Source: Geomonas anaerohicana (lineage in GTDB: Bacteria > Desulfobacterota > Desulfuromonadia > Geobacterales > Geobacteraceae). Taken from it: 64,000 nucleotides of DNA. The notes under the pieces are model-generated. The model did no database searches, was not told the DNA's origin, and was given only the letters and a program-made list of their open reading frames with translations. The stretch spans positions 248,001 through 312,000 of the forward strand of contig NZ_JAEMHL010000002.1 of the NCBI RefSeq assembly GCF_016458305.1, given 5' to 3'. The translations under genes and the position numbers were made by a program. Positions 1-8,660 of the stretch are shown in pieces; within the stretch, counting starts at the first letter, position 1, and every line of letters starts with the position of its first letter.

Positions 1-1
1 C

Positions 2-55
2 AGTGAAATCCAGCGCGTCATCATCGCCCGGGAGGTCCTGAAGAACTTTAGCTAA
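2..55 (+). CDS. Acyl-CoA dehydrogenase, C-terminal tail (partial)
   Basis: The window opens inside a reading frame that ends at the TAA at 53-55. The visible 17 residues, SEIQRVIIAREVLKNFS, match the usual end of acyl-CoA dehydrogenases, where an EIQR-x-IIA-RE helix closes the C-terminal domain. Everything upstream is outside the window. The CoA-transferase, EtfBA and Fe-S oxidoreductase genes that follow are what would be expected behind such a dehydrogenase. The assignment rests on a short tail and on context. Confidence 0.6.
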   Translation, partial: SEIQRVIIAREVLKNFS

Positions 56-130
56 ACGAAGTGCCCTTACGGGACCAGGGGCTGCCACCATCGGATATGC
101 TGCCTTAAACCGTTGCTCGTGAACCAGGGT

Positions 131-241
131 TCCCCCCTTTTGCGAAGGGGGGACAGGGGGGATTTAACCGAGGCAGCCAAAGCATCCTGGCTTGCCACTG
201 AAGCAAAATCCCCCTAAATCCCCCTTTGCCAAAGGGGGACT
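131..241. repeat. Palindromic intergenic repeat, family 1 (copy 1)
   Basis: An imperfect inverted repeat of about 110 bp. One arm reads TCCCCCCTTTTGCGAAGGGG then GGACAGGGGGGATTT, and the other arm reads AAATCCCCCTAAATCCCCC then TTTGCCAAAGGGGGA. Related copies lie at 38044-38149 and 61345-61433. It sits in the gap between the dehydrogenase and the CoA-transferase. It looks like a short non-autonomous palindromic element, and no coding potential was seen. Confidence 0.75.
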
Positions 242-288
242 TACCAGCGGAAGGTAATTAGTAACAGGCGAAGTTAATGGCAATCTGA

Positions 289-324
289 ATCTCAGTCTAA
301 ATCTCAGTCTAAATCTCAGTCTAA
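289..324. repeat. 12-bp tandem repeat upstream of the CoA-transferase
   Basis: Three perfect copies of ATCTCAGTCTAA lie in a row, with degenerate partial units on both sides (AATCTGA before, ATCTTAATCTG after). The array ends about 28 bp before the CoA-transferase start. Its position in the 5' leader means that a change in copy number would alter spacing upstream of the gene. Confidence 0.8.
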
Positions 325-352
325 ATCTTAATCTGTCTTCGTGGAGGGACGC

Positions 353-1318
353 ATGAGTAGCGGCAAGCGGATCACGTTGCAGCAGGCGGCCGAGATCGTG
401 AAGAACGGCTCAAGCCTGACCTTTTCCGGCTTCACCATCTGGCGGCGCCCCTTCGCGCTGGTCTACGAGCTGATCAGGCAGAGGAGGAAGGGGCTCCACC
501 TCATCGAGGTGAACGGCGGGCCACAGACCGAGTTCCTGGTGGGCGCGGGATGCGTCGACATCTGGGAGTCGTGCTGGGTCGGCCACGAACTCTACGGCAA
601 GTACGGCGCCAACCTCTCCAGGAAGGTGGGCAACAAGGAGATCCTGGTCGAGGACTACAGCCACGCGGAGATGCTGTTCCGCTTCAGCGCGGCCGCTTCC
701 GGCGCCCCCTACGCCGTGACCCAGACCTCGCTCGGCACCGACATCCATAACCCCGCCTACGACACGCTCGGCAACGCCGGACTCCGCGACGGCAGGCGCA
801 TTCCCCGTCACAAGTACCGCTTCACCGAGGACCCCTTCTTCGGCGCCGGCGCCCAGGTCATGGTCCCCGCCGCCAAGGTGGACGTCGCCATCCTCTGCGT
901 GCAGCAGGTGGGGGAGGAGGGGACGGTGCGGGTGAACGGCCAGTTCTACTCCGACCCGGAGGTGGCCAGGGCGGCCGACGTCACCATCGTCATGGCGGAG
1001 GAGATCGTCCCGGAAGAGTACCTGCGCCGCGACAGCGACCTGAACACCATCACCAGCTTCGAGGTCGACCACATCCTCGAAGTCCCCTTCGGTGCCCACC
1101 CCACCGGGATGTTCGGCCGTTACGACGTGGACGGCGCCTTCCTCAAGGACTTCTACGGCAGGACCAGGACCCAGGAAGGGTTCGACGACTTCGCCAAGGA
1201 ATGGATCCACGGCCTGGACCACCTGGGCTACCTCGAGAAACTCGGCTGGCCGAAGATGCTCAACCTGAAGGCGAACACCGCCCTCAAGTACAGCACCGGC
1301 GTGAAAAGGGGGCAGTGA
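353..1318 (+). CDS. CoA-transferase family I, subunit A (glutaconate CoA-transferase-like)
   Basis: Predicted A subunit of a two-subunit class I CoA-transferase, which moves CoA between acyl-CoA and a free acid in the cytoplasm. The product is about 321 residues, and its opening (ITLQQAAEIVKNGSSLTFSGF) matches the nucleotide-fold start of GctA-type proteins. An in-frame GTG lies at 341. The ATG at 353 is preferred because GGAGGG (343-348) sits about 5 nt before it. The B subunit starts 1 nt after this stop, so the two are translationally coupled. The acid substrate cannot be read from the sequence. Glutaconate-like is a family label only. Confidence 0.85.
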   Translation: MSSGKRITLQQAAEIVKNGSSLTFSGFTIWRRPFALVYELIRQRRKGLHLIEVNGGPQTEFLVGAGCVDIWESCWVGHELYGKYGANLSRKVGNKEILVEDYSHAEMLFRFSAAASGAPYAVTQTSLGTDIHNPAYDTLGNAGLRDGRRIPRHKYRFTEDPFFGAGAQVMVPAAKVDVAILCVQQVGEEGTVRVNGQFYSDPEVARAADVTIVMAEEIVPEEYLRRDSDLNTITSFEVDHILEVPFGAHPTGMFGRYDVDGAFLKDFYGRTRTQEGFDDFAKEWIHGLDHLGYLEKLGWPKMLNLKANTALKYSTGVKRGQ

Positions 1319-1319
1319 C

Positions 1320-2141
1320 ATGAACAAAGAGTTCGCGAAACCCGAAGAATACGGATTGGCCGACCTCCTCTGCTGTGCCGCCTCCCGCGAGGTGCAGGAC
1401 AACGAGATCGTCTTCGCCGGCACGGGGCTCCCCATGGTGGCCATCATGCTGGCGCAAAAGACCCACGCGCCCAACCTCAAGCTGATCTTCGAAGCCGGGA
1501 CGCTGGACGGCCGCCCCCCCGAGATCCCCACTTCGGTCGGCGATGCCCGCTGCGAGATGGGCGCCTCGCGCTCCTCCGGTCTCCATGATGCCTTCAGCAT
1601 CGCGCAGCGCGGCTACGTCGACCTGGGCTTTTTGGGCGGCGCCGAGGTGGATCAGTACGGCAACGTTAACACCACCTGCATCGGCGATTACCTGAGCCCT
1701 GAACTGCGCCTCACCGGCAGCGGCGGCAACCCCGACATCAACTCCTTCGCGAAACGCACCGTTTTCATCATGGTGCACGAGAAGCGCCGCTTCACCGAGC
1801 AGGTGAGCTACATCACGAGCCCCGGTTGGCGGGTGCGCAACTGGCCCGGCGGCGAAACGGTGCACCGGCGCGAGCTCTACGGCGCGGCCTATCGCGGCGG
1901 CCCCTCGGCCGTCATTTCCACGCTCGGTGTCTTCCGCTTCGACGAGGAAAGCGGGCGCATCTACCTCGACACCTGCCACGCGGGCAACACGCCCGAGCAG
2001 ATCCGGGACATGTGCCAGTTCGACCTCGACATCAGCCGGGTCAGCGGCGAAACACTTCCCCCCACCAGGGAGGAGTTGCACTACATCCACGAAGTGCTCG
2101 ACCCGGAGCAGATCTTCATCCCGAAGGTAAAGCCGGTGTAA
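1320..2141 (+). CDS. CoA-transferase family I, subunit B
   Basis: Partner of the preceding A subunit, 273 residues. In this family the B subunit carries the catalytic glutamate that forms the enzyme-CoA thioester. Here Glu58 in LIFEAGTLDGRP is the likely equivalent. The GGAEVDQYGNVNTT segment near residue 107 is typical of GctB-like chains. The gene starts 1 nt after the A-subunit stop and is followed by a repeat-filled gap before etfB. The likely role is activating or recycling an organic acid for the acyl-CoA dehydrogenase upstream. Confidence 0.87.
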   Translation: MNKEFAKPEEYGLADLLCCAASREVQDNEIVFAGTGLPMVAIMLAQKTHAPNLKLIFEAGTLDGRPPEIPTSVGDARCEMGASRSSGLHDAFSIAQRGYVDLGFLGGAEVDQYGNVNTTCIGDYLSPELRLTGSGGNPDINSFAKRTVFIMVHEKRRFTEQVSYITSPGWRVRNWPGGETVHRRELYGAAYRGGPSAVISTLGVFRFDEESGRIYLDTCHAGNTPEQIRDMCQFDLDISRVSGETLPPTREELHYIHEVLDPEQIFIPKVKPV

Positions 2142-2176
2142 CAACACCATTCTCCTTATAGTCGAGATTTCCCCCT

Positions 2177-2316
2177 AGTACCCTCTCCCGGAGGGAGAGG
2201 GTGCCCGTCCACCAGTCCCCTCTCCCCCTGGGAGAGGGTGCCCGAAGGGCGGGTGAGGGACGTTTGTTACCTGCCGAATCCCCTCACCCTGCCCTCTCCC
2301 AGAGGGAGAGGGGATG
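2177..2316. repeat. GC-rich palindromic intergenic repeat, family 2 (copy 1)
   Basis: A block of short inverted repeats built from CCCTCTCCC-GGAGGGAGAGGG type units, present three times within about 140 bp. Related CCCTCCCCC/GGGGGAGG blocks occur at 38187-38281, 47236-47355 and 49148-49290, always between genes. An open frame through this block into etfB is not a credible N-terminal extension. Confidence 0.65.
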
Positions 2317-2401
2317 TGGATGTGTCGGTAGGAGATCAAGAAAAGGCAGAATTTTTTTTGACCACGTTTCGCATCTTACGTCAACGTCAACGGAGCTGAC
2401 A

Positions 2402-3214
2402 ATGCTAGTCGTAGTTTGCATCAAACAGGTCCCCGACACCACCCAGGTACAGATCGACCCGGTCACCAACACCCTGGTTCGTGAAGGGATCCCCTTCATC
2501 GTCAACCCCTACGACACCCACGCCCTGGAAGAGGCGCTCAGGCTCAAGGACCGCTTCGGCTTCCGCGTCGCCGCCATTTCCATGGGGCCTCCCAACGCGG
2601 AGGCGACTCTGAAGAAGGCGCTGGCCCTCGGAGTCGACGAGGCTATCCTCCTCTCCGACCGCGTCTTCGGCGGCGCGGACACCCTGGCCACCAGTCGCGT
2701 CCTCTCGGAGGCGATCGATAGGCTGAACCGGCAGGAGCAGGTCGGCATCGTCATCTGCGGCAAACAGACCATTGACGGCGACACCGCCCAGGTCGGCCCC
2801 GGCATCGCCACGCGCCTGGGCTATACCCAACTCACCCTGGTGGACCGGATCGAGAAATTCGATCCCTTCCAGGGGAGGATAACGGTGCGGCGCAAGCTGG
2901 AAGGGCGCCACGAGACCGTGGAGGCACCGCTTCCGGTGCTGCTCACCGTGGTGCGCGAACTGAACCGTCCGCGCTATCCGACCGTTCCCATGAGGCTGGA
3001 GTCCGAGCAGGCGACGGTTCAGGTCTGGAGCAACCAGGAGTTGCAGCTCGACCAAAACGGCATCGGACTGAAAGGCTCCCCGACCTGGGTGAGCCGGATC
3101 TTCTCGCCGCAACGCGAAAAAGGGGAGATCGTCGGCGATGGCGCCGCCGACCCGGCAGGGGCCGCCCATCTGCTGGTGGACAAACTTGTGAGCAGGGATC
3201 TGCTGGTCGTATAG
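2402..3214 (+). CDS. etfB: Electron transfer flavoprotein, beta subunit
   Basis: EtfB, 270 residues, forms the soluble heterodimer with EtfA that accepts electrons from acyl-CoA dehydrogenases. The start MLVVVCIKQVPDT is the classic EtfB N-terminus. The AMP/nucleotide-binding region is visible around CGKQTIDGDTAQVGPGIATR. An open frame reaches further upstream, but it runs through a palindromic repeat, so the ATG at 2402 is chosen. EtfA follows 8 nt downstream. The genes form an operon with the CoA-transferase and the membrane Fe-S oxidoreductase. Confidence 0.93.
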   Translation: MLVVVCIKQVPDTTQVQIDPVTNTLVREGIPFIVNPYDTHALEEALRLKDRFGFRVAAISMGPPNAEATLKKALALGVDEAILLSDRVFGGADTLATSRVLSEAIDRLNRQEQVGIVICGKQTIDGDTAQVGPGIATRLGYTQLTLVDRIEKFDPFQGRITVRRKLEGRHETVEAPLPVLLTVVRELNRPRYPTVPMRLESEQATVQVWSNQELQLDQNGIGLKGSPTWVSRIFSPQREKGEIVGDGAADPAGAAHLLVDKLVSRDLLVV

Positions 3215-3222
3215 GAGACAAG

Positions 3223-4563
3223 ATGAGCGAGGCGAAGATAGGGGTGAAACGACCGCGGGGGAAGGCGCGGCTGATCGAAGGGAGGTGCATCGCCTGCGGC
3301 GGGCGCTGCGAAAGCGCCTGTCCGGTCGACGCCGTCGAGATGAGCGGGAGCGGCGAGCCCGAGATCGTCGCGTCCAAGTGCATCGGTTGTGTAAAGTGCG
3401 TCAAGGTCTGTCCCGCCCAGGCGCTTGAGGTGGTCTTCACCGACGAAGAAAAACGGATCCTGGAGCGGCTAGCCACGGAGAGCGGTGCCGATGCGGAAGT
3501 CGATCCGGAAGCGCAAGCCCTGGCCGACAAGCTCGCCGCCTACCGCGGTGTTTGGGTCTTCGTGGAGCAGACCGAAGGGGAGCCGGCCCGGGTCTCCTGG
3601 GAGTTGATGGGGAAGGGGCGTGAGTTGGCCGACACCCTTGGGGTGCCGCTCTCCGCCGTCGTGGTCGGGTCGCACGTCGAGGAACTCTGTTACCACTCCT
3701 TCTGCTACGGTGCCGACCAAGCCTACCTTGTGGACGAGCCGGTGTTCCGGCACTACCGTACCGAGGCCTACCTGAAGGCGGTGTGCCGGCTGATCGAAAA
3801 CTACAAGCCGGAGATCGTGCTCATGGGTGCGACCGGTCTGGGACGTGATCTCGCGGGAGCGGTGGCGACCGTGGTTGGCACCGGACTCACCGCCGACTGC
3901 ACCGGGCTCGGCATCGACGATCGGCGCAACCTGATGCAGACCCGTCCCGCCTTCGGCGGCAACATCATGGCCACCATCATGTGCGACAAGTTCCGTCCCC
4001 AGATGGCCACGGTACGTCCCCATGTCATGCCCTTGCCGGAGCGCGTCGAAGGGAAAAGCGGCCCTGTCATCCGCGTCGCCAGCGGCGTAGTGGAAGAAGA
4101 GATCCTTACCAAGGTGCTGGCGGTGGTTTCGGACCGGAACAAGGACCACGTCGATGTCGCCGGCGCGGAGTTCATCGTTTCCGGCGGGCGCGGCATGATG
4201 GGGAAGGAGAACTTCGTCCTGCTGCAGGAGTTGGCCGACGAACTGGGCGGAGTGGTCGGCGCCTCGCGCAGCGCGGTGGACGCGGGGTGGATGCCGCATG
4301 AGCGGCAAGTGGGGCAGACCGGCAAGACCGTGCGTCCCAAGATCTACATCGCCTGTGGCATCAGCGGCGCCATTCAGCACCTGGTCGGGATGCAGGACTC
4401 CGACCTGATCATTGCCATCAACCGCGACCCCGATGCCCCCATCTTCGAGGTCGCCCATCTCGGCATCATCGGTGATCTCTTCCAAGTCGTCCCGGCCCTC
4501 ACCGAGCGCCTGAGGAATATGAAGCAGAAGGCGCCGGAAGATGCCATCTGCAGCAACGGGTAA
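3223..4563 (+). CDS. etfA: Electron transfer flavoprotein, alpha subunit with N-terminal 2x[4Fe-4S] ferredoxin domain
   Basis: A 446-residue EtfA, longer than the usual 310-330 because a bacterial-type ferredoxin module is fused at the N-terminus. Eight cysteines are in two CxxC-type sets: C22, C25, C29, C33 and C53, C56, C59, C63. The remainder is standard EtfA, with the FAD-binding C-terminal part carrying GGRGMMGKENF, ASRSAVDAGW, GQTGKTVRP and NRDPDAPIF. Fused clusters of this kind occur in anaerobic Etf proteins. They give an extra path from the flavin to a partner, probably the Fe-S oxidoreductase encoded next. Whether it bifurcates electrons cannot be decided from sequence. Confidence 0.93.
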   Translation: MSEAKIGVKRPRGKARLIEGRCIACGGRCESACPVDAVEMSGSGEPEIVASKCIGCVKCVKVCPAQALEVVFTDEEKRILERLATESGADAEVDPEAQALADKLAAYRGVWVFVEQTEGEPARVSWELMGKGRELADTLGVPLSAVVVGSHVEELCYHSFCYGADQAYLVDEPVFRHYRTEAYLKAVCRLIENYKPEIVLMGATGLGRDLAGAVATVVGTGLTADCTGLGIDDRRNLMQTRPAFGGNIMATIMCDKFRPQMATVRPHVMPLPERVEGKSGPVIRVASGVVEEEILTKVLAVVSDRNKDHVDVAGAEFIVSGGRGMMGKENFVLLQELADELGGVVGASRSAVDAGWMPHERQVGQTGKTVRPKIYIACGISGAIQHLVGMQDSDLIIAINRDPDAPIFEVAHLGIIGDLFQVVPALTERLRNMKQKAPEDAICSNG

Positions 4564-4578
4564 AGACCCGACCCTTTG

Positions 4579-4724
4579 TTAACGCAAAGACGCAAAGCCG
4601 CAAAGAGAAACTCGGCTAATCATTGCTCTGAATCTCGGATCAAAAGAGGCGGCGTACAAAGTATCAAACCTAAACCTACAGGGTTTGGTCTTCTCAACTT
4701 TGCGCCTTTGCGGCTTTGCGTTAA
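4579..4724. repeat. Inverted repeat of CGCAAAG units between etfA and the Fe-S oxidoreductase gene
   Basis: A 27-bp arm at 4579-4605 (TTAACGCAAAGACGCAAAG plus CCGCAAAG) is repeated in inverse orientation at 4698-4724 with two mismatches. The roughly 92 bp between the arms is unrelated. Each arm is made of three CGCAAAG heptamers spaced 8-9 bp apart. The right arm ends 3 bp before an in-frame ATG at 4728, which argues that the true start lies further downstream. Confidence 0.75.
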
Positions 4725-4754
4725 AAAATGCCTTTGGAATCTAAAGGATTGACC

Positions 4755-6758
4755 ATGTCCCCCAACCCGAAACTCTTTGCCGTACTCCTGCTTCTCTCCG
4801 CCTCCGCCTTCGTCATCGGCTGCTACCGCCGGTTCAGCCTGGTCGCCCTCGGACGGCCGGAGGACCGCCTCGACGCGCCGGGGACACGCTTCTCGCGCAT
4901 GCTCCGCCTTGCCTTCGGCCAACAGCGGGTGCTCGGCAAACCCTTCGGGATGAACCACTTCGTCATCTTCTGGTCCTTCATCATCCTCGCCGCAGCCAAC
5001 GCCGAGTTCCTGGTCAGCGGCCTGGCGCCTCAGGTAAGCCTCGCAGCGCTCCCGGTGCCGCTCCAGCACGCACTGCTCTTTCTTTTCGACCTGGTCTCCA
5101 TGGCGGCGCTTGTCTGCGTCCTGGTCGCCTTCGCCCGCAGGCTCTTCTTCGCCGAGCCCTCCCTGAGCAGTGATTACGTCAAGGCCCGCAGTCCCGAGGC
5201 CTTCCTTATCCTCTCCCTGATCGCCCTGCTCATGCTGGCCTACTTCGGCCTGCACGCCGCCCGCATCGCCGCGGGGATCGAGGATCCCGCCGCCATGCCG
5301 GTCTCCGCCTTCATCGCGGCAAACCTGGTGGCGCCTCTTGCCATCGACCCGGCCACGTTGGCTGTCTGGTCCTGGTGGCTGCACGCCCTCGCGCTGCTCT
5401 CGTTTCTCGCCTACCTGCCGCAGAGCAAGCACATGCACATCCTGACCGCCATCCCCAACTGTTTCCTCGCCGGGCTCGAGCGCCCCAACACCCAACCGCG
5501 CGAGGAGTTTACCAGGGGGGGGCGCTTCGGCGCGGGCCGGGTGGACGAGTTCACCTGGAAGGATCTCTTCGACTCCTTCTCCTGCACCGAGTGCGGCCGT
5601 TGCCAGGACGCCTGCCCCGCCGCCGGGACCGGCAAATCCCTCAATCCTAGATCCGTAATCCACGCCCTCAAGACCAACCTCCTGGCCAACGGCGCCTCCC
5701 TGCGCGCGGGGGATGCACCGCCGCAGCCTTTGATTGCAGCGAGCGAGACTGGTGCGGGCGCAGGGGAGGGGAGCGCGGCCGAGAACGCCATCTGGGCCTG
5801 CACCACCTGCGGCGCCTGCATGAGCGTCTGTCCGGTGCTCATCGAGCACATGCCCAAAATCGTCAAGATGCGCCGCCACCTGGTGCAGATGAAGGCCTCC
5901 TTCCCCGAAGAACTGGCGACCTTTTTCGAGAACGTCGAGGCCAGGAGTAACCCCTGGGGCATCGCCCCGACCGAGCGGACCAAGTGGCACGCCAACCTGC
6001 AGGTCCGCCCCTTCGAGCAGGGGAAGACGGAATACCTGCTCTACGTGGGCTGCGCGGGGGCTTACGATGCGCGGCAGAAACAGGTCACCGTCGCGCTTGC
6101 CGCCATCCTCGACGCCGCCGGCGTTTCCTGGGGGACGCTCGGCAAGGACGAGCGCTGCTGCGGCGACAGCCTGCGTCGTCTGGGCAATGAGTACGTCTTC
6201 GACCGCACCGCGCGAGACAACGTCAGCCTCCTTGCCGAGCGCGGCGTGAAAAAGATCGTCACTCAGTGCCCGCACTGCTTTTCGACCCTGAAGAATGACT
6301 ACCGCCAGTACGGCATGGACCTGGACGTGATGCACCACTCGGAACTGATAGCCGGGCTGCTCGCTTCGGGGCAACTGGAGCTGAAGCAGCGGGTGGCGGA
6401 CCTGGGACGGCTGCTCTTCCACGACTCCTGCTACCTGGGGCGGCACAACGATGTCTACGACGCGCCCCGGCAGGCGTTGACGGCTGCTACCGGCAGTGCA
6501 CCCGCCGAGTTCGCCCGCAACGCGGAGCGCTCCTTCTGCTGCGGCGCCGGAGGCGGCCGGATGTGGCAGGAGGAGCAGGAAGGCGAGAGGATCAACCTGA
6601 ACCGTGTCAAAGAGGCGCTGCAGCAGGAACCCGACACCATCTGCGTCAGCTGCCCCTACTGCCTCACCATGATGGAGGACGGCTTAAAGGATCTGCAGGG
6701 GGGATCGGTACGGGTGAAGGATCTGGCTGAGGTGGTTGTGGAAGGGCTGCGCGCGTAA
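4755..6758 (+). CDS. Membrane-anchored Fe-S oxidoreductase (HdrD/GlpC-like, EtfBA electron acceptor)
   Basis: A 667-residue protein with about five or six N-terminal hydrophobic helices (residues ~5-230), then two [4Fe-4S] motifs and two CCG domains. The ferredoxin motifs are CTECGRCQDACP near residue 276 and CTTCGACMSVCP near 348. The CCG motifs are near 467 (CCGDSL) and 594 (CCGAGGGR), as in heterodisulfide reductase HdrD and GlpC. Placed directly after etfBA, it is probably the membrane exit for acyl-CoA dehydrogenase electrons to the quinone pool, replacing classical ETF:quinone oxidoreductase. The ATG at 4755 is chosen for the AAAGGA about 8 nt upstream. The ATG at 4728 touches an inverted repeat. 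Confidence 0.85.
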   Translation: MSPNPKLFAVLLLLSASAFVIGCYRRFSLVALGRPEDRLDAPGTRFSRMLRLAFGQQRVLGKPFGMNHFVIFWSFIILAAANAEFLVSGLAPQVSLAALPVPLQHALLFLFDLVSMAALVCVLVAFARRLFFAEPSLSSDYVKARSPEAFLILSLIALLMLAYFGLHAARIAAGIEDPAAMPVSAFIAANLVAPLAIDPATLAVWSWWLHALALLSFLAYLPQSKHMHILTAIPNCFLAGLERPNTQPREEFTRGGRFGAGRVDEFTWKDLFDSFSCTECGRCQDACPAAGTGKSLNPRSVIHALKTNLLANGASLRAGDAPPQPLIAASETGAGAGEGSAAENAIWACTTCGACMSVCPVLIEHMPKIVKMRRHLVQMKASFPEELATFFENVEARSNPWGIAPTERTKWHANLQVRPFEQGKTEYLLYVGCAGAYDARQKQVTVALAAILDAAGVSWGTLGKDERCCGDSLRRLGNEYVFDRTARDNVSLLAERGVKKIVTQCPHCFSTLKNDYRQYGMDLDVMHHSELIAGLLASGQLELKQRVADLGRLLFHDSCYLGRHNDVYDAPRQALTAATGSAPAEFARNAERSFCCGAGGGRMWQEEQEGERINLNRVKEALQQEPDTICVSCPYCLTMMEDGLKDLQGGSVRVKDLAEVVVEGLRA

Positions 6759-6879
6759 AACCGTCCCAGGAGTGAGTCGATAAGCGAGTCGACTAACATT
6801 AAAATACTTTTTAACCCCCCTCCTAATGTGTTATCCTGTCCCCGCTTTGCGGCGCTTGGCCGAAACGGAAGGGATCGCT

Positions 6880-8529
6880 ATGGGAGACGACGCAGCCAAA
6901 TACCACGCCCTGTTTGACCAAATGGCCCAGGGAGCATTCTTCCAGTCTGCGGACGGCACACTCACCGATGTGAACCCTGCAGCACTGGAGATGTTCGGCT
7001 TGACCCGCGACGAGTTCCTTGGGCGCACATCCATGAACCCCGACTGGCGAGTCATCGCCGAAGATGGATCCGACCTCCCTCCCGAACGGCACCCCTCCAT
7101 GGTTTCGCTCAGCAGTGGCCTGCCGGTATGTGACTTCATCGCCGGGGTATTCAACCCGCTCAAAGGATGTTTCCGCTGGTTCAATCTCAACGCCATCCCA
7201 ATGTTCCGGCCCGACGAGTCCACCCCGTACCAGGTCTTCGTGACCATGCACGAAATCTCCAGTCAAAAGCGGATCAACGACATCCACCTTTCGCGCCTGC
7301 GTGTGGTCCAGTATGCCGCCGGCCATACGCTGGACGAACTGATGGCCAACGCGCTGGACGAAGTGGAGGTGCTGACTGGCAGCACCATCGGCTTTTACCA
7401 CCTATTTGACGCCGCCGCAGAATCCGTCTCGCTGAAGGCTTGGTCCACCAGCACCTTGGACAATTTCTGCCGCGTCGACGATCGGGACAGGCCGTACAGC
7501 ATCGACCAAGCCGGCGTCTGGGCCGACTGCCTGCGCTCCGGCAAGGCAATTATCTACAACGACTACAACAGCCTGCCGCACCGCAAGGGACTTCCCCCGG
7601 GGCACGCCCTGATCCAGCGCATCCTGGTGGTCCCGGTGCAAAGACACGGAGAGGTGGTTGCCATTTTAGGCGTCGGCAACAAGCCTTCTGACTATACGGA
7701 AAGTGATATCGATGCCGTCAACCTGTTCGCCGATCTCACTTGGGACGTAGCCCAGCAGAAGCAGACGCAGAGCCGACTGCTTGCGAAGAGAGACGAATTG
7801 AAAGAAGCGAACGAACTGCTCGAACAGCGAGTCAGCCAGCGCACCGCGGATCTGCAGTCGGCCATCCGCGAGCGGGAATCGTTCAGCTATTCGGTATCGC
7901 ACGACCTGCGCGCGCCCTTGCGGCACATCAGCAGCTACAGTTCCATCCTCATCGAGGAATACGGCCCCGAGCTCCCCTACGAGGCCCGCACCTATCTCGA
8001 CCGGATGCGGGGCGCGGCCAACCAGATGGGCGCGCTCATCGACCACCTGCTGGAGTTCTCCCGGGTAGCCAGGGCGACCCTCACCATGGAGCCGGTCGAT
8101 GTCAGCGCCGCGGCGTCCGCTATCCTGCATATGCTGCAGGAAACCGAGCCGCATCGGCTGGTCTGCCAGGAGATCGAGCCGGGCCTCACGGTACGCGGCG
8201 ACGCCCATCTCGTCAATCAGCTGCTGGGCAACCTCTTGGGCAACGCCTGGAAGTACACCTCCAAGACCTCCTTCCCGCGCATCGCCGTGGGCAAGTCCAG
8301 CGCCTCGGGCGATGAAGCCTTCTTCGTGACCGACAACGGAGCCGGCTTCGACATGGACTACCAGGCCAAGCTTTTCAAACCCTTCGAGAGGCTGCACGGT
8401 TCCGAGTTCGCTGGTGTGGGGATAGGGCTGGCGACCTCGCACCAGATCGTCGAGCGCCACGGCGGCCGGATCTGGGGCGAGGGGGCGGTGGGCAAAGGGG
8501 CTACCTTCTACTTCACCCTGGGCGGGTGA
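6880..8529 (+). CDS. PAS-GAF sensor histidine kinase (phytochrome-like kinase core)
   Basis: A 549-residue kinase with no membrane segment, so probably a cytoplasmic sensor. A PAS domain covers residues ~5-125 (FDQMAQGAFFQSADGTLTDVN). A GAF domain follows at ~150-285, then a coiled coil, then HisKA with the phospho-accepting His in SYSVSHDLRAPLRHISSYSS near residue 346. HATPase_c boxes follow: N (LLGNLLGNAWKY), G1 (VTDNGAGFD) and G2 (GVGIGLATSHQIVERHGG). A frame-compatible ATG exists at 6826, but GGAAGGG lies 6-7 nt before the ATG at 6880. No response regulator gene is adjacent, so it is an orphan kinase. Confidence 0.85.
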   Translation: MGDDAAKYHALFDQMAQGAFFQSADGTLTDVNPAALEMFGLTRDEFLGRTSMNPDWRVIAEDGSDLPPERHPSMVSLSSGLPVCDFIAGVFNPLKGCFRWFNLNAIPMFRPDESTPYQVFVTMHEISSQKRINDIHLSRLRVVQYAAGHTLDELMANALDEVEVLTGSTIGFYHLFDAAAESVSLKAWSTSTLDNFCRVDDRDRPYSIDQAGVWADCLRSGKAIIYNDYNSLPHRKGLPPGHALIQRILVVPVQRHGEVVAILGVGNKPSDYTESDIDAVNLFADLTWDVAQQKQTQSRLLAKRDELKEANELLEQRVSQRTADLQSAIRERESFSYSVSHDLRAPLRHISSYSSILIEEYGPELPYEARTYLDRMRGAANQMGALIDHLLEFSRVARATLTMEPVDVSAAASAILHMLQETEPHRLVCQEIEPGLTVRGDAHLVNQLLGNLLGNAWKYTSKTSFPRIAVGKSSASGDEAFFVTDNGAGFDMDYQAKLFKPFERLHGSEFAGVGIGLATSHQIVERHGGRIWGEGAVGKGATFYFTLGG

Positions 8530-8545
8530 AAGTCTCGAGCGAGGT

Positions 8546-8660
8546 GTGCCTGTCCCCTTCATCCACGGCAACTCCGGCCTCCTAATGCTCGGGGAAGGCG
8601 GTTGAGCTGAAAGGAGCGTTCCGCTAAGGGGACAGGCACCTAAGGCGCCAGTCCCCTGTC
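8546..8660. repeat. Palindromic intergenic repeat, family 3 (copy 1)
   Basis: Begins GTGCCTGTCCCC and ends GGGGACAGGCACC about 95 bp later. The interior (GGGAAGGCGGTTGAGCTGAA then AGGAGCGTTCCGCTA) closely matches the element at 37913-38016. The right end overlaps the last codons of the AraC-family gene on the other strand, so the element seems to have supplied that gene's final residues and stop. Confidence 0.75.

Noticed and set aside
410-1600. Long open frame on the minus strand across the CoA-transferase genes
   Set aside because: It is the antisense shadow of two well-supported genes in high-GC DNA. The sequence is low-complexity (Gly, Val, Glu, His) with no ribosome site or family resemblance.
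4620-6446. 600-codon minus-strand frame opposite the Fe-S oxidoreductase gene
   Set aside because: The plus strand holds clear ferredoxin and CCG motifs. The antisense frame is compositionally biased and matches nothing.
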